Assembly: GCA_012744435.1 (NCBI GenBank)
Contig: JAAYCA010000026.1
Span: 1 to 43,132, forward strand
Length of the DNA stretch: 43,132 nucleotides
Reading direction: 5' to 3'
Origin: Bacteroidales bacterium
Lineage (GTDB): Bacteria; Bacteroidota; Bacteroidia; Bacteroidales; UBA932
In this document: in pieces, positions 8,931 through 17,761 of the stretch
Layout of the letters: each line of letters begins with the position of its first letter
How positions within the stretch are numbered: position 1 is the stretch's first letter
The notes under the pieces: model-generated
What the model saw: only the letters and a program-made list of their open reading frames with translations
Database searches by the model: none
Told to the model about the DNA's origin: nothing
Translations under genes and position numbers: made by a program

Positions 8931-8963
8931 AACACCCGGCCTGCGAAGGTCGGGTGTTTTTTT
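8931..8963 (+). terminator. Strong terminator of secDF, facing the dnaE 3' end
   Basis: A 12-bp stem (AACACCCGGCCT with AGGTCGGGTGTT, one G-T pair) and a GCGA loop are followed by T7. It lies between the convergent stops of secDF (8913) and dnaE (8962). A 26-nt inverted copy of the hairpin is present at 12676-12701 on the other side of dnaE. Confidence 0.92.
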
Positions 8964-11900
8964 ATTTCCGGGAGACGCTGTACGCTACCCCAAGCTGCTC
9001 CAGGCCGGAGATGAAGGGCTCGCAGACGGCGACTGCGTACTTCTTGGAATGGAAATCGAGTTTGTAGCCCGTGGCGCGGTCGTGCAGCAGCAGCGACAGC
9101 GGCGTGCTGCCCTTGTGGGCCTTGAGCAGCTTGACGAGCCGGGAGCGGAACTCCGGAGAGAGCCGGTCGGATTCGAGGACGATGCTGAAGCCTGCAAGCA
9201 GGTCGCCGTTGAGGTTGCCCAGAAGGGATATCTTCTTGATCTTGAAAGAATACGGGGCTTTCTTGCCCTGGGCGCGCTCCTCGGCTTTGAGGAAATAGCG
9301 GGCGGAGATCTCTCCCCCGATGTAGAGCTGCGCATGCAGCTGCATGAACGGCAGCCAGGCCTGGTAGTCCTTGCCGAAGAGGGCGAATTCGTAGGTGCCG
9401 CTGTAGTCCTCCAGCGTGACGCGGGCGCCGGGCGTGCCGGTGCGGGTCGTCATCGTCTTGACGTCCGTGACAATGCCCGCGACGGCGGCCTTGCCGGCTT
9501 TGTCGGCCGCCTCGCAGTCGTCGATGAGGGCCTGCAGGCTGGACAGCGGGCAGTCGGTGAAGGTCTCGATCTCGAAACGGTAGCGGTCCAGCGGGTGCGA
9601 CGACAGGTACATCCCCACGAATTCCTTCTCCTGCTGGAGCAGCGCGAGGACGTCCTCCTCGGCTGAGCTGACGGGCACCTCCGGCCGGACGGGCTTGAGC
9701 TCCTCGACTTCGCCGAAGAGCGAATTGGCCGTGTCGAGCTGGTCGTTGCGGTAGAGGTTGGCGTATTTGACGAGTTCGTCGATGAACAGCTCCCCGTTCT
9801 TGCAGGGCAGGAAATACTGGGTACGCTTGTAGCCGAAGGAGTCCAGGGCGCCGGAGTACACCAGCGTCTCGACGCTGCGGCGGTTCAGCATCTCGGCCAT
9901 CCGCTCCACGAAGTCGAACAGGTCGGAGAAGGCGCCCTTCTCCCGCTCGCGGATGATGGCCTGCACGACGTTGTCCCCGAAGCCCTTGAGGCCGCCCAGG
10001 CCGTAGCGGATGTCCCCGTTCCTGTTCACGGAGAACTGGGCGTCGGACTCGTTGACGTCGGGGCTGAGGACCTTGATGCCGGACTTGCGGCAGTCCGCCA
10101 TGATCTCCTTCAGCTCGTCCATGTCGGAGATGTTCTGCGTGAGGTTGGAGGCCTGGAACTCCGACGGATAGTGGGCCTTGATCCAGGCCGTCTGGTAGCT
10201 CACCCAGGCGTAGCAGGTGGCGTGCGACTTGTTGAAGGCGTATTTCGCGAAAGCCTCCCAGTCGGACCAGATCTTCGTGAGGACGGCCTCCGGGTGCCCG
10301 TTGGCGATGGCGCCGGTCATGAAGGACTCCTTGAGCGAGTCGAGCACCGACTTCTGCTTCTTGCCCATGGCCTTGCGGAGCTTGTCCGCCTTGCCCTTGG
10401 AGAAGCCCGCGAGCTTCTGCGACAGGCGCATCACCTGCTCCTGGTACACCGTCACGCCGTAGGTCTCCTCCAGCAGGTCCTCCATCTCCGGGAGGTCGTA
10501 GTGGATCTTGGAAGGGTCGTTCTTGCCGGCCACGAAGTCCGGGATGTAGTCCATCGGGCCCGGGCGGTAGAGGGCGTTCATGGCGATGAGGTCCTCGAAG
10601 CGCTCGGGATGCAGGCGGATCAGCCACTCCTTCATGCCGCCGGATTCGAACTGGAAGATGCTCTTGGTGTCGCCGCGGGCGTAGAGCGCAAAGACCTCGG
10701 GGTCGTCGATGGGAATCTTCTCGATGTCGATGTCCTTGCCGAAGCGCTTCTTGACCAGGGCGAGCGCCCGGTCGATGATGGAGAGGGTCTTCAGGCCCAG
10801 GAAATCCATCTTCAGCATGCCCACGTCCTCGATCTTGGTGCCTTCGTACTGGCTCACCCAGACCTCCTGTCCGGTGGCCTTGTCCGTGCCCATCGTGATG
10901 GGAATGTAGTCCGTGAGGTTGCCCCGGCCGATGATCATCGCGCAGGCGTGGATGCCCGTCTGGCGGATGCAGCCCTCCAGCCGGAGGGCGTATTCCAGCA
11001 CTTCGCGCACCAGCGGGTCGCCCTCCTCGTACTCGTGCTTGAGCTCCTTGATGTATTTGACGCTGTTGGCGAGCGTGGGTTTGTATTCTTTCTCCTCGCC
11101 GCCCTCGCGGACCACGATGGGGCGGTCCGGGATCATCTTGGTGAGGCGGTTGGACTCCGGAATGGAGAGGTTGGAGATGCGCGCCACGTCCTTGACGGCG
11201 AGCTTCGCCGCCATGGTGCCGAAGGTGATGACGTGGGAGATGTGGTCGGCGCCGTATTTGTCCTGCACGTACTGGATCACGCGGTAGCGGCCTTCGTCGT
11301 CGAAGTCCACGTCGATATCCGGCATCGAGATGCGCTCGGGATTGAGGAAACGCTCGAACAGGAGGTCGTAGCGGATCGGGTCGAGGTTGGTGATGCCGAG
11401 GCAGTAGGACACGCAGGAACCGGCCGCGGAGCCGCGGCCCGGTCCCACGGACACGCCGTGCCGGCGCCCCCAGTTGATGAAGTCCTGGACGATGAGGAAA
11501 TAGTCCGGGAATCCCATGTAGGAGATGGTCATCAGCTCGAAATGAAGGCGCGTGCGCTGCTCCTCGGTGAGCTCTTCGCCGTAGCGGCGCCGGGCGCCCT
11601 CGTAGGTCAGGTGGCACAGATAGGCGACGGAGCGGCAGAATTCGTCGCCGCGGTCGGTCTTGACTTCCTGGCCGTCCTTGTCCCTGGTGACCTCGTATCT
11701 GCCGTTTTCGATGATGTCGGCGTACTTCTGGAGGTGGGCGTCGATGTCCGCGAGGAAGTCCTCCGGGAGGTCGAATTTCGGCAGGACGTGGCCGCGGTCG
11801 ATCTCGTAGCGCTGCACCTTGTCGAGGACCTCCAGCGTGTTGGCGAGGGCCTCCGGATGGTCCGGGAACAGCGCCGCCATCTCCTCCTCGCTCTTGAGGT

Positions 11901-12654
11901 ACTCCTGCTGCGTGTAGCGCAGGCGCTTGGGGTCGTCCACGGCGGCGTTGGTCGTCAGGCAGATCAGGCGGTCGTGCGCCGGACCGTCCTCCTTGCGGAT
12001 GAAGTGGACGTCGTTGGTGGCGACCACCTTGACCCCGTGCCGCTGCGCCAGCTCGAAAATGCGGGCGGTGTATTCCTTCTGCTGCTCATAGAGGTCCAGG
12101 CTCATGCCCGGCACTTCGGTCTTGTGGAGCATCACTTCGAGGTAATAGTCCCCGCCGAAGACGCGCTTGTGCCATTCGATGGCGCGGTCCACGCCCTCGG
12201 CGTCCCCCGCGAGGATGCCGCGCGGGATCTCACCCGCCATGCAGGCGGAGCAGCAGATGAGGCCCTCGTGGTACTGCTCCAGCACCTCGTGGCTCACGCG
12301 GGGCTTGTAGTACATGCCCTCGATGTGCCCGGTGGACACGATCTTCATGAGGTTCCTATACCCCGTGTAGTTCTTCGCCAGCAGGATGAGGTGGTAGTAC
12401 TTCTTGTGCTCGTTGTCCTTGAGGCGGTGGTCGTAGTGCTGCGTGACGTAGATCTCGCAGCCCAGCACCGGCTTGACGTCAGGGTGCTTCTTCGCCACGT
12501 CGGCGAAGTCCTTGACGCCGTACATGTTGCCGTGGTCCGTGATCGCCAGGCCCGGCATCCCGAGCTCTTCGGCGCGACGGAAGAGCTTCTCGATGTCGCT
12601 CATCCCGTCGAGGATGGAGTATTGGGTGTGGACGTGCAGGTGTACGAAAGACAT
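8962..12654 (-). CDS. dnaE: DNA polymerase III subunit alpha
   Basis: The replicative polymerase catalytic subunit, 1230 aa. The N-terminal PHP domain starts HLHVHTQYSILDGM. The polymerase core shows GRGSAAGSCVSYCLGI and the metal-binding PDIDVDFDDEGR, followed by the helix-hairpin-helix region (GLGGLKGFGDNVV) and an OB-fold near the C-terminus (about residues 1065-1160). I chose ATG at 12654 (MSFVHLHVHTQ) because a -7 element lies 7 nt upstream. The gene stands alone between two copies of the same terminator hairpin. Confidence 0.97.
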   Translation of the reverse strand: MSFVHLHVHTQYSILDGMSDIEKLFRRAEELGMPGLAITDHGNMYGVKDFADVAKKHPDVKPVLGCEIYVTQHYDHRLKDNEHKKYYHLILLAKNYTGYRNLMKIVSTGHIEGMYYKPRVSHEVLEQYHEGLICCSACMAGEIPRGILAGDAEGVDRAIEWHKRVFGGDYYLEVMLHKTEVPGMSLDLYEQQKEYTARIFELAQRHGVKVVATNDVHFIRKEDGPAHDRLICLTTNAAVDDPKRLRYTQQEYLKSEEEMAALFPDHPEALANTLEVLDKVQRYEIDRGHVLPKFDLPEDFLADIDAHLQKYADIIENGRYEVTRDKDGQEVKTDRGDEFCRSVAYLCHLTYEGARRRYGEELTEEQRTRLHFELMTISYMGFPDYFLIVQDFINWGRRHGVSVGPGRGSAAGSCVSYCLGITNLDPIRYDLLFERFLNPERISMPDIDVDFDDEGRYRVIQYVQDKYGADHISHVITFGTMAAKLAVKDVARISNLSIPESNRLTKMIPDRPIVVREGGEEKEYKPTLANSVKYIKELKHEYEEGDPLVREVLEYALRLEGCIRQTGIHACAMIIGRGNLTDYIPITMGTDKATGQEVWVSQYEGTKIEDVGMLKMDFLGLKTLSIIDRALALVKKRFGKDIDIEKIPIDDPEVFALYARGDTKSIFQFESGGMKEWLIRLHPERFEDLIAMNALYRPGPMDYIPDFVAGKNDPSKIHYDLPEMEDLLEETYGVTVYQEQVMRLSQKLAGFSKGKADKLRKAMGKKQKSVLDSLKESFMTGAIANGHPEAVLTKIWSDWEAFAKYAFNKSHATCYAWVSYQTAWIKAHYPSEFQASNLTQNISDMDELKEIMADCRKSGIKVLSPDVNESDAQFSVNRNGDIRYGLGGLKGFGDNVVQAIIREREKGAFSDLFDFVERMAEMLNRRSVETLVYSGALDSFGYKRTQYFLPCKNGELFIDELVKYANLYRNDQLDTANSLFGEVEELKPVRPEVPVSSAEEDVLALLQQEKEFVGMYLSSHPLDRYRFEIETFTDCPLSSLQALIDDCEAADKAGKAAVAGIVTDVKTMTTRTGTPGARVTLEDYSGTYEFALFGKDYQAWLPFMQLHAQLYIGGEISARYFLKAEERAQGKKAPYSFKIKKISLLGNLNGDLLAGFSIVLESDRLSPEFRSRLVKLLKAHKGSTPLSLLLHDRATGYKLDFHSKKYAVAVCEPFISGLEQLGVAYSVSRK

Positions 12655-12661
12655 AGCAGCA

Positions 12662-12669
12662 CAAATATA
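12662..12669 (-). promoter_or_regulatory. -7 promoter element of dnaE
   Basis: The minus strand reads TATATTTG, 7 nt before the dnaE ATG, implying a leaderless or nearly leaderless mRNA. Its -33 region would fall inside the terminator hairpin at 12676-12701. Confidence 0.6.
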
Positions 12670-12701
12670 CACAAAAACACCCGACCTTCGCAGGCCGGGT
12701 G
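12670..12701 (-). terminator. Terminator of the cytochrome c operon, copy of the secDF terminator
   Basis: On the minus strand the stem CACCCGGCCT / AGGTCGGGTG with loop GCGA is followed by TTTTTGTG. It terminates the operon that ends at 12815. The 26 nt at 12676-12701 are the exact reverse complement of 8933-8958. Confidence 0.85.
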
Positions 12702-12755
12702 CCGGATTGTTGATAACTTTTCCGAGCGGCAGGTTCCTGCTTATTTCGGAGCGCA

Positions 12756-12832
12756 GCGACCGAGGGGGTCGCGGGGGACACTTCCCCCGCTGAATAGCTA
12801 TGCACAGTTGCGCGTCAAGCGTAGCTGTGCAT
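12756..12832. repeat. Cluster of short palindromes downstream of the ResB/CcsA gene
   Basis: Three inverted repeats sit in tandem. GCGAC (12756-12760) pairs with GTCGC (12768-12772). GCGGGGGA (12771-12778) pairs with TCCCCCGC (12783-12790) around a CACT loop. ATGCACAG (12800-12807) pairs with CTGTGCAT (12825-12832), the last arm lying in the final codons of the upstream gene. No T-run follows, so these are not a simple terminator; they may be REP-like or an mRNA 3'-end structure. Confidence 0.55.
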
Positions 12833-14740
12833 GCCGCCGAGCAGCAGGTTCACGCCGAAGTAGGTGACCAGCACGCAGAGGAAGGCGGCGATGGTGAAGG
12901 CGTGGAAAAAACGCGGCTTGCCGAACAGGGGCAGGACCTTGCCGTGCAGGGGCAGGGAATACACCAGCATCGTCACCAGCGCCCAGGTCTCCTTGGGATC
13001 CCAGGCCCAGTAGCTGCCCCAGGAAATGTTGGCCCACACGGCCCCCAGGAAGGTGCCGAAGGTCAGCAGGAACACGGCCGGATACAGGATCACGAGACTG
13101 GCGTCGCGCAGGCGTTCCCGGGCCTCCGGCGAGGAGACCGACACGCCCAGGATCCCGTTGAAGGCCGCCAGGCCGAACAGCGTGTAGGACATCATCATGC
13201 TGAGCACGTGGATGCTCAGCAGGGGAGACTGCAGCACCGGCATCAGCGGCATGATCTGCGGGCTCACGCCCGCGCGGCTGGCCAGCAGCATGGTGAAGCC
13301 CGCCAGCAGGAAGCCGAGCGGCTCGATCAGCGGGAACTTCCTGTACAGCAGCAGGATGGCAAGCATGGAGAACCACGCCATCAGCATCATGACATTGTAG
13401 CGGCCCACATAGGGTCCCGTCCCGGAGACATACCAGCGAAGGCCGATCACGAGGGTCAGGTACACCCAGAGGAGCAGCGCGACGACCGCGCCCGCGCAAA
13501 GGATCCGGCGCGGGAGCTGCCTGCCGCGGGAAAGCCGTACACCGCTCAGGAGGAAGAGCAGCAGGCCCAGCGCCAGGCAGAGCATGAACTGGACCCGGGG
13601 CCGCGCGATGCGGATGTAGAGCCGCTCCGCGCGGACCTTTCCGGCGGCGGGGATGACGCTGGCGGCCACCTTTTCCTGGTAGGTCTTGATGCCGCCCAGG
13701 ACCAGAAGCGCCTCCTGCGTGTCGCCGGAGCGGATCGCGGCGACGGCCATCTCCGGGGATTTCCGGATGAAGGTCCAGAGGTCTTCGTCGTCATAGACGG
13801 ACTCCGGGAGGTCGTCCTCGGCGGAATACCAGCGGACGGTCTGCGCGGCGGCGTCCGCCAGCGGGAAAATCTTCATCTTCCCGAGCGCATCGACGCTTTC
13901 TTCGAAGCCCTTTTCCTGCAAGTAGGTGTCGAAGGGACAGACGCGCTGTCCGTAATAGACATACATTTCCCCGAGCGCGTCCTTTACGCTGCGGTCCGCC
14001 GCCCGGACGCCCGTCGCGGGCAGGAGCAGCAGGGCGCACACGGCCGTCGCGACCGACATGACCCGTCGCAGCGACGTGCGGAAAGCCGTGTCCTTCTGGA
14101 AGAAATAGCCGATCATCGAGATGAGCAGCAGCAGGTAGCCGGCGTAGGTGATCCCGACCCCCCAGGGATCGTGATTGACGGCCAGGATGCTGCCCGCGCC
14201 GTCTTCGTCGTAATCCGCCTGATAGAAGCGGTAGCCGCGGTACTTCGCGATATTGTTCATCGAGATGAGCACCTCTCTGCCTTCCGGCAGGAAAGTGATC
14301 CGCGAACGATAGTCCGAGGGCGCCATGGAGCCCGGGTGGTAGTCGATCGCAAACTCCTCCAGACGGATGCTGAAGGGCAGGGTCGCGGGCGTCTCGCCGT
14401 CAAGCTCATAGGCCGTCTCCGTCCCGCCTTCCCGCAGGTGGATCATGCCGCTCTCGCCCCACAGGTGCGTCACCAGCGCCCCCGCCAGGATAACGACGAG
14501 GGAGAGGTGCAGCAGGAACGTGAACGGCTGCTTCCGGCAGCCGCCGCGGGCGAACAGCAGCCACATGCCGGCGACCGCCGCCACGCCCCACAGGACGATG
14601 AATACGGGGTTGTGGTACACCCAGCGGAACGCAAAGGGGGTACCGTGGATCTTCTCGAGGACCGTGGCCGCCATCATCGCGACGATGAGGACGGCCAGGG
14701 TCAGGTAAGCTGTCTGTTTCAGGATCTTCTGCTTGGTCAT
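12815..14740 (-). CDS. Cytochrome c biogenesis protein, ResB/CcsA fusion (System II type)
   Basis: A 641-aa polytopic membrane protein. The N-terminal half has membrane helices and a ResB-like periplasmic domain. The C-terminal half is CcsA-like, with the haem-handling signature WGSYWAWDPKETW at about residues 575-590. System II proteins deliver haem to CxxCH motifs of apocytochromes on the outer face of the inner membrane. The start is ATG 14740, overlapping the stop of the upstream di-haem protein gene (TGATG), so translation is coupled; its likely client is that protein. It is the last gene of a four-gene operon and is followed by palindromes and a terminator. Confidence 0.88.
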   Translation of the reverse strand: MTKQKILKQTAYLTLAVLIVAMMAATVLEKIHGTPFAFRWVYHNPVFIVLWGVAAVAGMWLLFARGGCRKQPFTFLLHLSLVVILAGALVTHLWGESGMIHLREGGTETAYELDGETPATLPFSIRLEEFAIDYHPGSMAPSDYRSRITFLPEGREVLISMNNIAKYRGYRFYQADYDEDGAGSILAVNHDPWGVGITYAGYLLLLISMIGYFFQKDTAFRTSLRRVMSVATAVCALLLLPATGVRAADRSVKDALGEMYVYYGQRVCPFDTYLQEKGFEESVDALGKMKIFPLADAAAQTVRWYSAEDDLPESVYDDEDLWTFIRKSPEMAVAAIRSGDTQEALLVLGGIKTYQEKVAASVIPAAGKVRAERLYIRIARPRVQFMLCLALGLLLFLLSGVRLSRGRQLPRRILCAGAVVALLLWVYLTLVIGLRWYVSGTGPYVGRYNVMMLMAWFSMLAILLLYRKFPLIEPLGFLLAGFTMLLASRAGVSPQIMPLMPVLQSPLLSIHVLSMMMSYTLFGLAAFNGILGVSVSSPEARERLRDASLVILYPAVFLLTFGTFLGAVWANISWGSYWAWDPKETWALVTMLVYSLPLHGKVLPLFGKPRFFHAFTIAAFLCVLVTYFGVNLLLGGMHSYA

Positions 14741-16521
14741 CAGATGGATTCTATGAATTTGACCACCGCGTCGCGGTCGTCTTTGGTCAGATTGTAGAAC
14801 TTCTCGGCCGAAGCGTACGCATCGCTTTTTTTGCTGTAGGCATGCCACATGATGGACTCGACGACATTGCGTGCGCGGCAGTCGTGCAGGCGGTCGCCGC
14901 GGCCGGTGTTCATGGCGTGCAGGCCGCGGCCCCACAGCGGAGTCGTGCGGCACCAGGTCCCGTGGATGTCGTTCTTCATGTACAGGCGGTGCTGGATGAA
15001 ATCGGAATACGGCCAGATGGTCTGGTCGGCATAGCGCGGCAGCGGCTTGTTTTCGTTCATGGCCGGACTCCAGTAGTTGTCGTCCCCGGTCTTCCAGGAC
15101 GGCTTGTGGCAGCTCGCGCAGCCCATTTCGTTGAAGAGTTTCTTGCCCCGCTGGACGGTCGCGTCGTTGAGGTCGCGGGCGCGCGGAACGGCGAGGCCGC
15201 GGTGCCAGACCATGAAGTCGTAGAACTCGTCGGCGCTCATCTCCGGAGTGAAATTGTGGTAGGCGTTGTCGTACTGGTTGGTGCCGGGGCGGAGCAGCTC
15301 ATACACCGCTTCGGAGAGTTCGGCATCCGTCACCGTACCGTCGCCGTCCACGTCCACATAGTACGGGGAGTCCGTCCCGGCAGCGCGGATCGCGGCGAGC
15401 ACGGACGGGGTCTGCGACATCTTCTTCGCCCAGGCGTTGGTGGTGTACAGGAAGGCGCGGTCGGGGCGGGAGACGTTGGTGATGTTCCAGATGGCGTTGG
15501 CGCCGGCGCCGTCCTGCAGCGTGCCGCGGGTCATGGCATAGGTGAAGCGCTTGACGGGCTTGAAGGCGCCGCGGGGGACGAAGGTGCCGTCCGCGAGGTA
15601 GCCGTCCCCGTACGTGCCGGGCTGCCAGTTGCCGTAGAAGGCGGTCGACGCGAAATCATTGGCGCCCTTGTCCCAGAAGGCCGGATTCAGCTCCACGTAG
15701 GGCGCCTCCGCACGGTACTGCTCGCGGATGGCGTCCTCGGGAATGGCGTCGATCAGGCCCGTTCCCCCGATGCCGATGGTGCTCTCGAGGCGGAAGCCCA
15801 GCGTGAGGCCCTTCTCCTTCGCGGTGTCGTAGGGGTTGGGGTCCGTGTTGAACGCATCGTAGTCGATGGTCAGCTCAGGGTAGATGAGTTCGTACGTCTC
15901 GCCGTCGGCGAACGCCAGGGGCAGGCCGCTCTCCATTTCCGAGACCGTGTTCCAGACCAGGTGGATGCCGCTCTCGTCGATCGGGGGCAGGAACGGCTCC
16001 ATGGCCATGGTCTGGGGCATGCCCGTAACTTCGGCCACATAGCCGCCATCGTTGCTGCCGGGCTCGTTGGCGTAATAGACCACGAGCAGATAGCCGTTGC
16101 TCCAGGCTTCGGATCCGTTGGCGATGTAGCTGGGCCGCCAGTGGCCGTGGCCGTAGGCCGGGTGGCAGTCCAGGCAGGACTTGCGCACCGAGGCGGGGCC
16201 CAGGCCCTTGAAGGGCGCGGTGTTGAGCGTCACGTTGCGCTCGAAGAACATCTCGCCGTGGTTGAAGGCGCGGGTGAGCCCCTGCGCCGTGACGGCAGGG
16301 GTCTCATCCTCATAGCAGCCTTCGGTCACATTGAGCGTGGTGCCCAGCAGACCTCCGGGATACCACTCCTCGGCAGAGAAATTGCCGACGGCCTGCCCGA
16401 CATATTTCGCGTCGGACTCGGGCTTCGTGTCCATTTTCGTCCTGTACCTGTCCGGCTCGCAGCCGGATACCAGGAGCGCCAGACAGCCCAGGCCAAACAG
16501 AAACAGCTGAGTGTTTTTCAT
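14740..16521 (-). CDS. Di-haem oxidoreductase (DHOR/thiol oxidoreductase-like) lipoprotein
   Basis: A 593-aa exported c-type cytochrome. It starts with a lipoprotein signal (LLVSGC, Cys21). Two haem-binding CxxCH motifs are visible: CLDCH at about 116-120 and CASCH near 467, and the C-terminal region has TPLWGRGLHAM and LHDCRARNVVESIMWH, resembling the DHOR family (PF06537, putative peroxidase). A possible EF-hand-like loop DVDGDGTVTDAE occurs near residue 390. DHOR genes commonly accompany imelysin genes, as here (imelysin ends 4 bases before its ATG). The reaction is not established; electron transfer or peroxide reduction linked to iron uptake is inference. Start chosen at the lipoprotein signal. 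Confidence 0.87.
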   Translation of the reverse strand: MKNTQLFLFGLGCLALLVSGCEPDRYRTKMDTKPESDAKYVGQAVGNFSAEEWYPGGLLGTTLNVTEGCYEDETPAVTAQGLTRAFNHGEMFFERNVTLNTAPFKGLGPASVRKSCLDCHPAYGHGHWRPSYIANGSEAWSNGYLLVVYYANEPGSNDGGYVAEVTGMPQTMAMEPFLPPIDESGIHLVWNTVSEMESGLPLAFADGETYELIYPELTIDYDAFNTDPNPYDTAKEKGLTLGFRLESTIGIGGTGLIDAIPEDAIREQYRAEAPYVELNPAFWDKGANDFASTAFYGNWQPGTYGDGYLADGTFVPRGAFKPVKRFTYAMTRGTLQDGAGANAIWNITNVSRPDRAFLYTTNAWAKKMSQTPSVLAAIRAAGTDSPYYVDVDGDGTVTDAELSEAVYELLRPGTNQYDNAYHNFTPEMSADEFYDFMVWHRGLAVPRARDLNDATVQRGKKLFNEMGCASCHKPSWKTGDDNYWSPAMNENKPLPRYADQTIWPYSDFIQHRLYMKNDIHGTWCRTTPLWGRGLHAMNTGRGDRLHDCRARNVVESIMWHAYSKKSDAYASAEKFYNLTKDDRDAVVKFIESI

Positions 16522-16525
16522 AGTC

Positions 16526-17740
16526 TTATTGTTTTGCCACCCAGTCCGCCGCATCATTCAGCAGCTCGTCCAGGGCGTTGATTTTCTCGATGGCGGTTCC
16601 GGCGACGGCCGCTTTCTTGTCGTCCACGAAAGCGACGCCGGAGTTGATACAGGCATCCAGCGAGGCAAGCGCCTCCCCGAGGGCCGTCTCAATCTGGCCG
16701 GCCTTGCCGTAACCGTGGTTCCTGAGGAGGGCCATCAGGCTGGTCTGGCTCGCGGCGGTCGCGCCGTTGCGGCCGTAGAGGCTGTACTGGATGGAGAGGA
16801 TGTTGTCCTTGAAGTCCTGGTAGGATTTCTTGGAATACGGGGACTCGATGTAGTCCAGGGACTCCGTATCGTCCGCAGCGGCGTAGTAGGCCGTGCCGAT
16901 CTTGGTGTTGGCCACCTCGTTGCAGATGTTGGAACAGCCGCCCACGAGGATGTTGGACACGGCATACTGCCAGGTCTTGTAGGTGCTGCCGGCGTTGCCG
17001 GCCTGCAGCAGGTTCTCGCCGTAGGTCAGACCGCTGTCCATCCGGGTGTTCATTTCCAGCTCGTCCTCCACCAGCTCCACGCGGTCGGCCGGGCTGTCGG
17101 GATCCCAGGACACCTGCAGCTGGAAGCAGTAGTTGCGCAGATCCTCCGCGACGGCCGTCGCGAAGATCAGCTCGGTCTTGCCGTCTATGCCGAGGGCTTC
17201 GTCGCTGTAGGAGGCGGTGAAGCAAGCGGCGTCACGGGGGGCGCCGTCACGGAAGAGAATGAATTCGATGCCATGGAAACCCAGGGCGGAAGGGCCCACA
17301 TAACCCACGGCCGCGGCGCCGTCCGCATCCAGGGCGCTGATGGCGCCGGAGTTGGTCAGGGCGTTGGACAGGGCGTCGAGGTCGAGCGGCCAGGAGTCGA
17401 TGTGGGGATCGATGCCATAGGTGGTGGCGGCGCCGAACAGGAAGGCCTCGCTCTTCTCCCACCAGCTGCGGGCTTCCAGGAAGGTCGCGCAGGCGGCGTT
17501 CACCTGGGCCGCGGTCACGGTAGCGGCGCCCTTCATGGCGGCGAGCTGTCCGTAAAGGGACTCGGTCTCGTCGGCAAGCTTGCCGTAGATCTCATAGATG
17601 ACGCCGGGGACATACTCCTCGACGGCGGCCTTCATGGCCTTCTCTTCGGCCGTCAGGCCGGTGTTGATCCGGTTTCCTTCGCAAGACATGACGAGCGCGC
17701 CGAGCGCGATCGCCATGATACATTTCATTGTTTTTTTCAT
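16526..17740 (-). CDS. Imelysin family lipoprotein (peptidase M75-like, iron-regulated)
   Basis: A 404-aa lipoprotein (LVMSC, Cys20) of the imelysin/EfeO family. The family GxHxxE motif is visible as GFHGIEF near residue 155. Imelysins are periplasmic or surface proteins tied to iron uptake in several bacteria; true peptidase activity is doubtful for many. Neighbours are an outer-membrane porin 21 bases upstream and a di-haem oxidoreductase immediately downstream, forming one transcription unit from the promoter at 19067. Regulation by iron is expected from the family but I see no clear Fur box. Confidence 0.9.
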   Translation of the reverse strand: MKKTMKCIMAIALGALVMSCEGNRINTGLTAEEKAMKAAVEEYVPGVIYEIYGKLADETESLYGQLAAMKGAATVTAAQVNAACATFLEARSWWEKSEAFLFGAATTYGIDPHIDSWPLDLDALSNALTNSGAISALDADGAAAVGYVGPSALGFHGIEFILFRDGAPRDAACFTASYSDEALGIDGKTELIFATAVAEDLRNYCFQLQVSWDPDSPADRVELVEDELEMNTRMDSGLTYGENLLQAGNAGSTYKTWQYAVSNILVGGCSNICNEVANTKIGTAYYAAADDTESLDYIESPYSKKSYQDFKDNILSIQYSLYGRNGATAASQTSLMALLRNHGYGKAGQIETALGEALASLDACINSGVAFVDDKKAAVAGTAIEKINALDELLNDAADWVAKQ

Positions 17741-17761
17741 AATCGTTTATGTGTTTTGTCG

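Noticed and set aside
10171..12867. 898-codon plus-strand open frame antisense to dnaE
   Set aside because: No recognisable domain; its composition mirrors the dnaE codons. Similar long antisense frames lie over secDF, the cytochrome operon, the beta-helix genes, hflX and frdA, and are shadows as well.
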